Shown piece by piece: positions 44,309 through 53,571 of a stretch of 64,000 nucleotides of DNA (the stretch's first letter is position 1; each line of letters begins with the position of its first letter). Below the pieces are notes generated by a model, which did not search any database, had not been told where the DNA came from, and saw only the letters and a program-made list of their open reading frames with translations. Made by a program: the position numbers and the translations under genes. Source of the DNA: Hyphomicrobiaceae bacterium (GTDB lineage: Bacteria > Pseudomonadota > Alphaproteobacteria > Rhizobiales > Hyphomicrobiaceae); assembly GCA_020638035.1 (NCBI GenBank), contig JACKJI010000012.1, positions 1 to 64,000 on the forward strand. Direction: 5' to 3'.

Positions 44309-45709
44309 CTAACGTTGCCCGGCAATCATCGGATCGACCAACACCTGTCGGAACTTCCCGAACCGCGCGCTTTGCTCGGGTGGTTCGCTCGCGCGTAGCA
44401 GCGCGACATTGGCCAGGCGCTGCGTGACCAGATAGGCCTTCAACCTCTCGGTGGCCTCCTTCCAAACCGTCTCCGAGTCCGCTCCGTCCTTGATGTCAAG
44501 CCGCAAGCGTATCGTGTCTGGACCGGTCTGGATGAGCTGGCTGCGGTGGATGCCCGGAGTCTCTTCGATGACGGTGCCGATGGCGAGAGGCAAGACTTTC
44601 AGGATGTTCCCGTCCACGCCCAAAAGCCTGAGAATATCGTCATTCCTGCCCGCGACGCGAATTCCGGGAAGGGGACTGCCGCAAGGGCACCGATCTGGCC
44701 GCACGAGCACCGAGTCGCCGAGGTCATAACGAATGATCGGTTGGACCCGGTTGGCGAGATTCGTCAGCAGTACAGTGTGCGAGGGCTCTCCGGGGGCGGT
44801 TGGCCGGTGATCCTCGTTAACGGGCTCCAGTATGACCCAGTCACTATTTACGTGTAGCCAATTCTGGTCGCAGCTGAATGCCATGGTCAGGCACTCCGAC
44901 GCCGAATAGATATTGCGCAGCGCGCATCCGAATGCGGATGTGATCCGTTCGGCGCTTTCCTGCGATAGCGTTTCACCACCGCATTCAAGGAGTGCGGGTC
45001 GCAGTTCCAGGCGGCCGGCGATCTGCTCATCTGCGAGCAGCTCGAGAGCGCTCGGATAGCCCGTCAGCATGGCGGGATCAAAGGAGTTGAGGTCTGCAAC
45101 AAGTTCGTTGAGTGGCTGCTGGACAGAAAACACGCGGAATGCACCAGCACGGAATGCGTCGCGTTGGCGCTCCAGCTCGATCCAGCCCGCACCGACGTAA
45201 TGTGCGCCTGTTCCGAACACCCCAGCCCAGCGGAACCCGCGCTGCGCCATGTGCAACCAGTCACTGGCACCGAGCCAGGTGTGTTCGATGCGTGCGAATG
45301 CGATGGCACGGTACATGTTGATCGCGTCAGGGTCGTAGATGAAAAGCCCGGGAATGCCGGTGGTGCCGGAACTCATGCAGACGAAATAGTCGTCGCGGTA
45401 AGGCTTGGCGATCAACGACGGGTCTTCCGTGAATCTTTCAACGTCGGCGCGCGTAATTCGGGGGTCTGTCACCCAGTCGTCAAATGCCTCCATCAGTTCC
45501 GGCTTGGTGACGACGGGCAGGTCATGCAGTTTCACACCATCAGCAGGGAGGTGCTGGTACAGGCGCCGGTAGAAGCGCGACGCCCCACGCGCATGTGCCA
45601 AGAGCGCAGCAAATCGTCCATTCTGGCGTCGCCGCAGCCCTTCGGGGCCTTCATGCTCGGCGTGCCACAAGTCCAGGCTTATCCCCCAAATGCTTGGAAA
45701 AATCTCCAT
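44309..45709 (-). CDS. Phenylacetate-CoA ligase-like (PaaK/F390 synthetase family) adenylating enzyme
   Basis: This 466-aa adenylate-forming enzyme has the P-loop-like motif CMSSGTTGIPGLFIYD, the mid motif NIYSASECLTMAF, IRYDLGDSVLV, and a Cys pair in RPDRCPCGSPLPGIRVAGRNDDIL as in PaaK. The start at 45709 has GGGAGA seven bases upstream; the frame is open to 45775. No phenylacetate, acyl-CoA or carrier-protein genes are adjacent, so the substrate is unknown. Similar stand-alone PaaK-like genes occur in polysaccharide clusters, but the locus here is separate. It converges on the Calx-beta gene. Confidence 0.82.
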   Translation of the reverse strand: MEIFPSIWGISLDLWHAEHEGPEGLRRRQNGRFAALLAHARGASRFYRRLYQHLPADGVKLHDLPVVTKPELMEAFDDWVTDPRITRADVERFTEDPSLIAKPYRDDYFVCMSSGTTGIPGLFIYDPDAINMYRAIAFARIEHTWLGASDWLHMAQRGFRWAGVFGTGAHYVGAGWIELERQRDAFRAGAFRVFSVQQPLNELVADLNSFDPAMLTGYPSALELLADEQIAGRLELRPALLECGGETLSQESAERITSAFGCALRNIYSASECLTMAFSCDQNWLHVNSDWVILEPVNEDHRPTAPGEPSHTVLLTNLANRVQPIIRYDLGDSVLVRPDRCPCGSPLPGIRVAGRNDDILRLLGVDGNILKVLPLAIGTVIEETPGIHRSQLIQTGPDTIRLRLDIKDGADSETVWKEATERLKAYLVTQRLANVALLRASEPPEQSARFGKFRQVLVDPMIAGQR

Positions 45710-46226
45710 GCGAGGTCTCCCAGAATGCTGCCTCCATGATCTACGGCCGAGATTGGGGCTCTCAGAATTCCGCAACGGGTAGCGTTCAACTGTCGCGGCG
45801 TCCCGCAGATCTTCCGTCGAACTATCCTATGGCTACGCTTCGGCCATCTTGACGCGAGTCAGGACGGCCGTCGTGAGGCGTGGAAGCGGCTCTTGTCCGA
45901 CACGTTCCTGTCTTCGCGTGATCTTCGCCCAGATTTGCTCCACCTTGTCGGCAGAGAAAAAGTGACGCTTTGTGCGTCGACTGAGCCATGCCACCACATT
46001 CTCGTGATCTTGTCTCTGCTTCTGGCCGATGGTGGGACAAGGACTGTGCTATGGTCGGCCGAGACAACGGGCTGCATGAGGGCTGCGCGGGAAGGCGGTG
46101 ACCGATGCGGAAGGTGTTTGATGCTGACAAGCATGTGAGCGCACCGGTTGACGAGAAGCGCTGAGAACGGAAGGAGCCATTGTCGCATGGCTTGTCCGCT
46201 GAAGGTGCCGGAGCCGTGGGAGGAAC
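45710..46226. other. Intergenic region between PaaK-like and DUF1194 genes
   Basis: The two flanking genes diverge, so their promoters lie here. The only protein-like stretch is a possible 54-aa frame on - (45833-45997, listed separately). No repeats or RNA signatures are seen. Confidence 0.4.
45833..45997 (-). CDS. Possible small protein (54 aa, GTG start)
   Basis: This short frame encodes a basic, helical peptide (AWLSRRTKRHFFSADKVE, IWAKITRRQERVG, ending VLTRVKMAEA). It begins at tandem GTG codons, is bounded upstream by an in-frame TAG near 46050, and has only a weak ribosome-binding site. The amino acid pattern looks protein-like, so it may be a small gene or the tail of a decayed one. 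I do not recognise it. Confidence 0.25.
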   Translation of the reverse strand: MVAWLSRRTKRHFFSADKVEQIWAKITRRQERVGQEPLPRLTTAVLTRVKMAEA

Positions 46227-47066
46227 GTGGTGAGACACTCTGGACGGCACGCAAACGCGAGCCTAGAGCGCGTTCGCTTTTCAAGCACATATAACCGCGC
46301 TCTTCCGCTGCTAGCAGGGATATGCTGCTGTCTAACCGTCGGGGGCGTGTCGACGGAGGCTTTCAGCGCCGGTGGCCTGCCGCAGTATGCCGATCCCGCG
46401 CCTGTCGCGGAAGCGTCGAGTGTCGGTGTTGATACCGCGCTCATCGTCTCGGTCGATGTATCGAGTTCGGTCGACGAGCGGCGTTATCAGATCCAACTCG
46501 AAGGCATTGCCGCGGCGCTCGAGGATCAGAGTGTTCTCGATGCGATCCTGTCTGGACCGCGCAAGTCGATCCTGTTCTCCGTCGTCACCTGGGCCGATCG
46601 TCCCAAGTTGTCGCTGCCCTGGGTTCGGATCGCGTCCCGGCAGGATGCGCTCGTGGCTGCCCTCAAGGTGCGCACCATGCGACGCGAGGGCGGCGACTTC
46701 ACTTGCCTGTCGAAAATGCTGCGCTTCGTTACGGATAAGATCGTGCCGCAAATCCCGGAGCGGGCGTCGAAGGTCGTGGTCGATGTTTCGGGGGATGGTT
46801 CCGACAACTGCAATGCGGAAGAACCCACGAAAGCCGTGCGCGACGAGATGAACGCGCGCGGCACGACAATCAACGGCCTGCCGATCCTCGAAGGACGCGA
46901 GGCCGCGACCCTGGAGAGTTGGTACCGCGAAAACGTGATGGGCGGACCGGGATCTTTCATTCTTCCGGCGCAGGGCTTTGAGGATTTCGGCCGCGCCATC
47001 CGCCAGAAGTTCGTGGTCGAGGTCAGCGGCACCGGTCCTGCTCATCGCGCGGCACGCAACGATTGA
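46227..47066 (+). CDS. DUF1194 (VWA-like) secreted protein
   Basis: This 279-aa exported protein has a hydrophobic leader (ALPLLAGICCCLTVGGVST) after a long basic N-region. The mature part has a von Willebrand A-like fold with a MIDAS-type start ALIVSVDVSSSVDERRYQ and VVVDVSGDGSDNC, as in DUF1194. The GTG at 46227 directly follows GGGAGGAAC; the next GTG at 46230 has better spacing. The family has no established function; the metal-binding motif suggests protein-protein contacts in the periplasm. Confidence 0.83.
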   Translation: MVRHSGRHANASLERVRFSSTYNRALPLLAGICCCLTVGGVSTEAFSAGGLPQYADPAPVAEASSVGVDTALIVSVDVSSSVDERRYQIQLEGIAAALEDQSVLDAILSGPRKSILFSVVTWADRPKLSLPWVRIASRQDALVAALKVRTMRREGGDFTCLSKMLRFVTDKIVPQIPERASKVVVDVSGDGSDNCNAEEPTKAVRDEMNARGTTINGLPILEGREAATLESWYRENVMGGPGSFILPAQGFEDFGRAIRQKFVVEVSGTGPAHRAARND

Positions 47067-47147
47067 GGTGGCCGTGGCGTGGCGACAGCCGCGCTGGCTG
47101 ATGCGCCGCGTCGCGTGTCGTGAGCTATTTCTCGATGATGGTGAACC

Positions 47148-48005
47148 TTAATCGGTATAGGCGCGATCGAGGTTCTTGACCGTGTCGAGTCCCTTTGCCT
47201 CGCCGCGGCCGACCAGCTCCAACAGGCGTGCGGAGTTGACATCGGCGTCGGTGAAATCCGCGCCCGAGATGTTCGCGCCGGTGAGATCAGCGCCGCCGAG
47301 TTCCGCTCCCATCAGGCTAGAACCTGTGAAATCGGCCTTGCCCAGTCGTGCATATTCGAGAACCACGCGCGCCAGGTTGGCGCCCTTGAACACGGCCCCC
47401 GTCAGATCGGACGAGCGAAAGACGCCGCGCATCAGGCCCATCGACTGGTTGCGCATGTCGGCGGACAGATCGGCATCCGAGAACCGCGCCCCTGTCAGGC
47501 TCGCTCGCGAGAAATCCGCGGCAACGCGTGCGCCCGTGAAGTCTGCGCCATCAAGCTTTGCCCCCATGAGCTGCGTGGAAAAGAGGCTTGCTCCTTTCAG
47601 CGATGCAACTGTGAATTGGGCCTCGAGCCCCCAGGCTTGATCGAGCACAGCACCATCGAGCTTGGCGCCCTTGAAGTTCGTACCGTTGATGCGCGCTGAC
47701 TGTAGGTTGGCGCCGGACAGATCGAGGCCCGACAGATCGAGTTTGTTGAGACGCCTGGCGGAGAGATCGATGGCTTGGCCTTCAGTTCGTCCGGTGATCA
47801 TCGCTTCGATGTCGGCACGGCTCAGGTCCGCCTTGGTGAACTCGTCCGACTTCAAGTCGAGGAACTGCGTCAGGTCCTGAGCCACTGCGGCCGGTGACGT
47901 GCTCAAGGTGGTGATGGCGAGCACCATGCTTGCGGCAGCAATCATCCGCACAAGACTGCGCGCGAGCCTTGTCGGATATGGCACACGCTCGGGAACTTGC
48001 GGCAT
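47148..48005 (-). CDS. Secreted pentapeptide-repeat protein
   Basis: This 285-aa protein has a Sec signal peptide (MIAAASMVLAITTLSTSPAAVAQ, residues about 21-43). From residue 85 on it carries A(D/N)LXX-type repeats (LDLSGLDLSGANLQSARI, TGANISGADFTDADVNSARL) predicted to form a right-handed quadrilateral beta-helix. The N-terminal 40 mature residues (FTKADLSRADIEAMITGRTEG) form a cap. Pentapeptide proteins mimic surfaces or scaffold, and no enzyme motif is present. It lies next to the C1 island, converging with the DUF1194 gene. Confidence 0.85.
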   Translation of the reverse strand: MPQVPERVPYPTRLARSLVRMIAAASMVLAITTLSTSPAAVAQDLTQFLDLKSDEFTKADLSRADIEAMITGRTEGQAIDLSARRLNKLDLSGLDLSGANLQSARINGTNFKGAKLDGAVLDQAWGLEAQFTVASLKGASLFSTQLMGAKLDGADFTGARVAADFSRASLTGARFSDADLSADMRNQSMGLMRGVFRSSDLTGAVFKGANLARVVLEYARLGKADFTGSSLMGAELGGADLTGANISGADFTDADVNSARLLELVGRGEAKGLDTVKNLDRAYTD

Positions 48006-48268
48006 GGGGGGGCTCTTTTCTTGATGGGCGTCTCTTGACGGGCGTTGTGGAGCCGAAACGGAGCGACAGCATTATTGAGATTGATACGCAGGTCGGCGCA
48101 TCATCGTTACGCAGGAGTCGCAGTGGTCGATGCAATCGCAGCTGGTCGAGCGCTTGCACAGACAAGCGGGAGCTCATCTCCTTCCCGAGTGCCTGGGATT
48201 CGGACTTCGGGGCGCTCCGATCTCAAACCGGAGCCGGCCGTTGACACTGGCGTCCTAAGGTCTGGACC

Positions 48269-48469
48269 CTAGATGTCCTGGTCGCTCGCCGCGCCGCATC
48301 GCCATTTGATGATCCGCCAGCCCGGATGCTCGTTTGCCCAGTTTCCGAAATGAGGTGGCGCGTGCAGCGCGCACCGAGTCGGATCGATCCCGCTCAACAG
48401 CGGAATCTTGTAGTCCTTGCACACGCCAGGGTCGGCGATCATGCAGGCGGAGATGATGATTGCGATCAT
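48269..48469 (-). CDS. Small Cys-containing conserved-looking protein (66 aa)
   Basis: This 66-aa protein begins MIAIIISACMIADPGVCKDYKI and continues with GIDPTRCALHAPPHFGNWANEH and a Trp/Arg/Cys-rich end. The four Cys and short hydrophobic start suggest export or a disulfide-bonded fold. The pattern resembles small hypothetical proteins I associate with Hyphomicrobiales, but no function is known. The frame is open to 48556; the inner ATG fits better. It is encoded on the same strand as fhcBADC, 178 bases after fhcC, so it may be the operon's last gene. Confidence 0.6.
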   Translation of the reverse strand: MIAIIISACMIADPGVCKDYKIPLLSGIDPTRCALHAPPHFGNWANEHPGWRIIKWRCGAASDQDI

Positions 48470-48646
48470 GTGGCGGCCCAATCTGCGCTGACTAGGATCA
48501 GTAAATCCTATAGCCGCCATCAGGATTTTCACTGCACGAGTGCGTGAGGGGCCCACCGGTTGGCGCTGACTGTCCGTTCGGCGCGTGACGAGTGCCCCTG
48601 TCGCGGGCCGCTCAGCCTCGTGCCGCTGGGAAGAAACCTTTCGGGA

Positions 48647-49456
48647 TCAGGCTGTCAGAAGCAGCTCGCCCTTGCCGAAGATGGCGAGGTCGCCAGAGTA
48701 CTTGTGGACCTTTGCCGGCAGCGGTGGTGGCGCGAGGGACCCGAGTTGCCGCGCGAGATCGCGCGAGAGGATGCGCAGGATGGTGAGATCGTGCATTCCG
48801 CCGTCGCCGAACGTCGGCAGCATCCTTGCGACCGTTGGTGCGATCAGCGTACCACGCCGCATCTGCAGGCCGGGCTCTTCGCCGAAACCGCCAACGGCCC
48901 ACAACGTGCCTCCCATCATGCGTGTGCCGGCCCAGCGGCCAAAGGTTCCGCGCGCGATGATGGTGCCGCGCCGCATACGATCGCCGGCACGCTCGCCGAT
49001 ATTTCCCTCCACGACAATTGTGCCGCCCTGCATGCCGTACTGCGCGCCCGTCCGTACGCCGCCGACGAGTTCGCCTGCATTGCCTTTCACCAGCACGACG
49101 CCGCCCTTCATGGCCGCGCCAAGGCCCGGTCCGGCGCTACCGCCGATCTCCAGACGTCCGCCTTTCATGTCAGCGGCAGCATAGGCGCCGACATCGCCGT
49201 CGACGATGATCACACCGTGTGTGAGCTTGGCTCCGACGAAGTCGAGACGATCCGAGCTGCCCTCTATCCGCAAGGTTTCGCCCGTTGCGCCGGCGATCTT
49301 GAACACATCGCCGACCGTCACCGGCGCCTTTGACGTGCCAACCACCATGTGCGCAATCTGCCCGGCACTCCTATCGGCAAGTGCCTGGGGGGTGAGGCCG
49401 GAAAGATCGAGCCGCTCGGGCGGCGCGGACTGGAGCGTCAGCGTGAAGCCGCTCAT
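48647..49456 (-). CDS. fhcC: Formyltransferase/hydrolase complex subunit C (FwdC-like)
   Basis: This 269-aa subunit is homologous to archaeal formylmethanofuran dehydrogenase FwdC. Its body is a GXGXG beta-helix domain with repeated turns (GGSAGPGLGAAMKGGVVLVKG, then VEGNIGERAGDRMRRGTI and GTFGRWAGTRMMGGTLW). In methylotrophs it belongs to the four-subunit Fhc complex that turns formyl-tetrahydromethanopterin into formate. Its start overlaps the fhcD stop by four bases. Confidence 0.94.
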   Translation of the reverse strand: MSGFTLTLQSAPPERLDLSGLTPQALADRSAGQIAHMVVGTSKAPVTVGDVFKIAGATGETLRIEGSSDRLDFVGAKLTHGVIIVDGDVGAYAAADMKGGRLEIGGSAGPGLGAAMKGGVVLVKGNAGELVGGVRTGAQYGMQGGTIVVEGNIGERAGDRMRRGTIIARGTFGRWAGTRMMGGTLWAVGGFGEEPGLQMRRGTLIAPTVARMLPTFGDGGMHDLTILRILSRDLARQLGSLAPPPLPAKVHKYSGDLAIFGKGELLLTA

Positions 49457-50373
49457 GGCAGGAGGTCCTTCAGGTGATAGTGGTGCTGGCCAAGATTGCC
49501 GCCATAGTTGCCGGCAGAGACGCGCGTGACCCCTTTCTGCGGGCCGATATCGGTGATCGCCTTTAGGCCTGCGCGCATGGCATCGGCGACCGATGCGGCG
49601 GTGAGCCCGTCGATGACGATTTCCAGGACGGCGAGCGTATCGGGAGACAGCTCGGATTTCACCGCACCGCGCAACGTCGGGCAGAAGGCATCGTTGGTGG
49701 AGGCGATAACGCCCTTGTATTTCGAGCCGACCTTGGAGCCTGACCGCACGATGCCACCAGGGAACGGCGTGATGACGTCATCGACCTTGGCCATAGCCGC
49801 CACGGCTGCCTCGCAAGTTTCCAAAAGACCTGTGCGGTCACGGCCGAGCACCAGGAGGTTGCCGCCGCCGACCGCCTCGGTCGTCACGCCCACTGTATCC
49901 TCGGCGATGAACTCACCGTCCATCACCGGCACGCGCCAGAACCGGCGGGGGCCGAGCTTCTTCGCCGTCTGCCAGCCGTCGCCGAAATAGCGGAAGCCTG
50001 TCGACAGCTTGATCCGGCTTTGGGCGCCGCCAAGTCCGTCGTAACAGGCTGAGCCGGGACTGGTCAGGACGCATTGGCCGACGCGTGTCTTCAGTTGTCC
50101 CGCCACCATGTCCGGCGAGAACGAGAAGATGAGGCAGCGCACGCCAGGGCGTCCGTCCGGCGTCTCCTCGGGAGACAGCTCGCGGTCGATGCCGCACTCT
50201 GCGCCGCAGCCGATCACCGACGTGCCGAAACCCGTCATGGTGACGGCCGACTGCATTGCCCACTTGGCACTGTCGGCGGTGATGATGATCGCGGTACCGG
50301 TCATGCCGAAGGCTTCGGCAAAGGTATCGTCGATCGAGATGCCGTTGATGTTGGCCGCTTCTGTCGCCATCAC
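49453..50373 (-). CDS. fhcD: Formylmethanofuran:tetrahydromethanopterin formyltransferase subunit D
   Basis: This 306-aa Ftr homologue transfers the formyl group from tetrahydromethanopterin to the complex's methanofuran-like cofactor. Characteristic stretches are INGISIDDTFAEAFGM, TGFGTSVIGCGAECGIDREL, ETPDGRPGVRCLIFS and ITDIGPQKGVTRVSAGNYGG. The length is normal. It overlaps fhcA upstream (ATGA) and fhcC downstream, so the three are translationally coupled. Confidence 0.95.
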   Translation of the reverse strand: MMATEAANINGISIDDTFAEAFGMTGTAIIITADSAKWAMQSAVTMTGFGTSVIGCGAECGIDRELSPEETPDGRPGVRCLIFSFSPDMVAGQLKTRVGQCVLTSPGSACYDGLGGAQSRIKLSTGFRYFGDGWQTAKKLGPRRFWRVPVMDGEFIAEDTVGVTTEAVGGGNLLVLGRDRTGLLETCEAAVAAMAKVDDVITPFPGGIVRSGSKVGSKYKGVIASTNDAFCPTLRGAVKSELSPDTLAVLEIVIDGLTAASVADAMRAGLKAITDIGPQKGVTRVSAGNYGGNLGQHHYHLKDLLP

Positions 50374-52031
50374 ACGCGCGCTCCCGTCGGCTGCACGACG
50401 ATCGAGCCCTTGTCGTGCTCGATGATCTCGTCGTCATGGACCTTGAAGTTCTGAAGACTGACGGTGTGATACTTGGAGAAGTAGCTCTGCAGCGATTTCT
50501 CGATGTTCCGGTCGTAGTCGGGACGTGCGACATGCGTGGCGCCCTGCACGACCTTGACGATCCGACCGTCGCGGACGATCAGCTCGCCGTTCTTGAACAC
50601 GTACTCGGGCGTCGTGAACATGCGCTCGCGGTCCGCATCATCCTTGTAGACGGTGATGTCACCCCAGGCGCCGGGCGCCAGATGTCCGCGATCGGCGAGA
50701 CCCAACGACCGCGCCGGGCCTGCCCGCGTCATGATGGCGATGTCGTAGAGCGTATATTCGCGATCGAGTGAGGCGAGGATCGAGGCCTTCTGCGCGTCAG
50801 GGTGGATCTTCTGCATCATGTCGCGGCGGAAGCCCTTGTCCATGAGCAAGCGGATGAGGTGGGGATAGGTGGTGAACGGTGCGCCATTGGGATGATCGGT
50901 GGTCAGGAACACGCGCCAGGGATCGTCGACCAGGAGGAAGATCTCCAGCCCGATCGCCCACTGCAGTGCATTGACGAAGCTCTTGTCCTTGTACTTCATC
51001 GGTACAACGCCGCAGCCCGCATCGCACTCGATGTCCATCACCACCCATTTCTTCGGGTGAGCGGACTTCGTATTGCCGTACTGGCGCATGCTGTCGCCCG
51101 ACGCCGTGCAGGTCTGGCCGAACAGGATCTGGCCGACGTCGATGGAGATGTTGGCGTGCTGGTTGATGAGTTCTGCGACCTGTGCCGCGCCTGATGAGAA
51201 CTTCTGGTCGCCTTCCGTGCCGTAGGAATGGAACTGGATGTGCGTCAGATGCACGGGCAGGCCTTCCATCGCGCGGATGGTGTCGAGCGTGGTCGATACG
51301 TTGCCGGGAACACCCAGATTGCAGCCATGCACATGCAGGGGATGCGTGACGCCCAGTTCCTTCAGCCCGCGCGATAGCGTACGCAAGACGTCGCGCGGCG
51401 TGACCCCGTAATGCGCGTGGCTTTCGTCGAGGTCGAGCTTGCGCTGGTTGAACTTGAAGGCGGAAATGCCACCCGGGTTGACCACCTTCACGGCGATCGC
51501 CTGGGCCGCGTGCATGGTCCAGGCGATATAGTCCTTGATCGCCTCGAAGTCCTGACGCGCCGCCATCTGCCGCAGCAGGAAGTCGTCGGAGCCCAGCATG
51601 ACGAACGCGCCTTTGTCGATCATCGGCGTGTCGCCCATCTCCATGTGGGCCTGGCGCGCGTTGGCGGGCAGCATGGCCGGCTCGAAACCGGCGGTGTAGC
51701 CCATCTCGGCATAACGGTAGCCGGCGGCCAGCGTGGAGGGCACGGCAAAACCAGTCGCCGAGCGCGTCAACGCGGTGCGATGAATCTCGTCCCCGCGATG
51801 ATCCTCGGGCAGCATCATGCGCGCGATCGTCATCTTGCCGCCACCGATGTGGGTGTGCGGGTCGATCGCTCCTGCCATGACGACGCGGCCAGTGACGTCA
51901 TATTCCGCATCGACCTTGGCGGACTGATCCGCGGCAACGATGCGGCCGTCGCGCACGTAGATGTCACGCACTTCGCCGTCGACACCGTTCGCAGGGTCGT
52001 AGACGCGGCCGCCTTTCAGCTTGATCAGCAT
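50370..52031 (-). CDS. fhcA: Formyltransferase/hydrolase complex subunit A (FwdA-like amidohydrolase)
   Basis: This 553-aa subunit is homologous to FwdA. It hydrolyses the formylated cofactor to formate. Metal-site motifs of the amidohydrolase fold are visible: GAIDPHTHIGGGK, the candidate carbamylated-lysine region VKVVNPGGISAFKFN, LHVHGCNLGVPGN, HLTHIQFHSYG and FLTTDHPNGAPF. All expected histidines and the late Asp appear present, so it should be active. It lies 30 bases after fhcB and overlaps fhcD. Confidence 0.95.
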   Translation of the reverse strand: MLIKLKGGRVYDPANGVDGEVRDIYVRDGRIVAADQSAKVDAEYDVTGRVVMAGAIDPHTHIGGGKMTIARMMLPEDHRGDEIHRTALTRSATGFAVPSTLAAGYRYAEMGYTAGFEPAMLPANARQAHMEMGDTPMIDKGAFVMLGSDDFLLRQMAARQDFEAIKDYIAWTMHAAQAIAVKVVNPGGISAFKFNQRKLDLDESHAHYGVTPRDVLRTLSRGLKELGVTHPLHVHGCNLGVPGNVSTTLDTIRAMEGLPVHLTHIQFHSYGTEGDQKFSSGAAQVAELINQHANISIDVGQILFGQTCTASGDSMRQYGNTKSAHPKKWVVMDIECDAGCGVVPMKYKDKSFVNALQWAIGLEIFLLVDDPWRVFLTTDHPNGAPFTTYPHLIRLLMDKGFRRDMMQKIHPDAQKASILASLDREYTLYDIAIMTRAGPARSLGLADRGHLAPGAWGDITVYKDDADRERMFTTPEYVFKNGELIVRDGRIVKVVQGATHVARPDYDRNIEKSLQSYFSKYHTVSLQNFKVHDDEIIEHDKGSIVVQPTGARV

Positions 52032-52061
52032 CTTGTCTTTTCCGGTCCAGTCAACGCGAGG

Positions 52062-53366
52062 TTAAAGTGCGGCTTCAATGCCGGCGGCAACGTCTATCAG
52101 ACGTGGGTGCTGACCTGCGCGCACGCCCCGCAACGGCAGCGATACGACGCCGTCGCAGCGGACTAAGCGCCCGCCGTGGTCGAGGCCAGGCGTGCCAACG
52201 GGAATGAATACGTCCGGCGTGCGGGAAAGTGCCAGCCCTGGCGTGCCGATGACGATGGTTGGCAGGTCTGTCGCCGGCGGCCCTGCATCGGGCGTGAACG
52301 TCGAGACCCAGACCAGCAGATCGCCTTCGCCCTCGGCCAGCATACGTGCAATGTCGAACCTGTAGGGATCGTACTCCGGTGCACCCGAGGCGAACGAAAC
52401 GCGCAACGGATAACCCGACTGCCACGAGCACACAGACGCGGCGCTGGCGACACCGTCGTTTCCGCCGAGCGAGAGCCCGGCAAAGCGCGTCGTCTTGTTC
52501 ATGTCGCGCACGATGTCGGAGATGATCTGCACGGCGAGATCGGCACCCGGGAAGGAAAGCGCCTGCGGTGCCCAGACAACGACGCCGTAGCTCGCTTTGC
52601 GGCAAAGCTCAGCGATCTCGGCGAGCATAGCCTCGCTTACGCCGGCTGGCGGCGGCGCGGCATGGGGCACGCCCTTCAGCAGAGCCCGCAGCGCTCCCAG
52701 AAGCACCGGTATGTCGGCAGGCTCGCAGGCGACGTCCAACACCTTACCGATGCGTTCGCCGGTGACCTTGGTTGCAGCGCCCGCTCCGCAGCCGATCAGC
52801 ACCACGGTGCGTTGGCCGGACGTGCTCTCGAACATCACGTCGGCAGGAGAGGCGATGCGCTCATAGAAGCGCGGATGTTCCTTGGAAAGGTCACTGCCGA
52901 CGACGATCAGCAGATCGGCGCGATTGCGCGTCTCCGTCAGCGTCGACATGAACCAGCCCTTGGTCTGCAACACGCCGGTATTGCGATAGAGCGCGGTGCT
53001 CAGGACATGATCGACGACAGCGCCGGCCTTGTCGGCCATTGCAAGCAGAGCCCGCATACCTTCGACATCGGTGCCAAGACCACCGATCAGTGGCAGGCGG
53101 GATGCCTTCAGCCGCCGAGCAGCCTCCCCGATCGCCGTTTCAAGCGGCGCATCTTGCCCGCCGATCTGCGGCGATGCGCACGGCACATTTCGCTCAAAAC
53201 CTGCCTTTGCCCGATCGCAACCGTTGGCGGTAACAATCAGCCCCGCACCCGTGGTCGCGATGGTGAGGTCGTCGCAGTGCAGCCCGCAGAACGGGCAGGC
53301 GACACACTCGTGGTTAAGTTTTTCGGTTTCCGCGTGCGCCACGATGCCGTGTTGTTGGTTCGGCAT
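52062..53366 (-). CDS. fhcB: Formyltransferase/hydrolase complex subunit B (FwdB-like)
   Basis: This 434-aa protein resembles the molybdopterin subunit FwdB. An N-terminal Cys motif (CVACPFCGLHCDD) is retained. The segment corresponding to the metal-binding Cys of archaeal FwdB (expected near STALYRNTGVLQTKG) has no Cys, in line with the published view that bacterial FhcB is not a formate dehydrogenase. The ATG at 53366 follows GGGAGAA; the frame is open to 53426. It is first in fhcBADC and divergent from the mxaD-like gene, with about 200 bases between. Confidence 0.92.
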   Translation of the reverse strand: MPNQQHGIVAHAETEKLNHECVACPFCGLHCDDLTIATTGAGLIVTANGCDRAKAGFERNVPCASPQIGGQDAPLETAIGEAARRLKASRLPLIGGLGTDVEGMRALLAMADKAGAVVDHVLSTALYRNTGVLQTKGWFMSTLTETRNRADLLIVVGSDLSKEHPRFYERIASPADVMFESTSGQRTVVLIGCGAGAATKVTGERIGKVLDVACEPADIPVLLGALRALLKGVPHAAPPPAGVSEAMLAEIAELCRKASYGVVVWAPQALSFPGADLAVQIISDIVRDMNKTTRFAGLSLGGNDGVASAASVCSWQSGYPLRVSFASGAPEYDPYRFDIARMLAEGEGDLLVWVSTFTPDAGPPATDLPTIVIGTPGLALSRTPDVFIPVGTPGLDHGGRLVRCDGVVSLPLRGVRAGQHPRLIDVAAGIEAAL

Positions 53367-53571
53367 TCTTTTTGTTTCTCCCGATCCTTGCCGAGGGACA
53401 AAAGCACGACACGCGGCCAAGTACAACTATCGATCAAGAGCCTGCCTGGCATCTGCCCGCTTCAGGGCGCTGTTGGCCGTTCATCCTGATTTGCGCCATG
53501 CTTGGCGGCTGATTATTGTCAAGCCCGCGCCACGGCGCGCCACCGATTGTTACGCATGGAGGAAACAGAAG

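Noticed and set aside
53029..53571. Long N-terminal extension of the mxaD-like frame over the fhcB start
   Set aside because: The extension is antisense to fhcB and lacks a signal peptide. The ATG at 53572 has a good ribosome-binding site and a clean leader.
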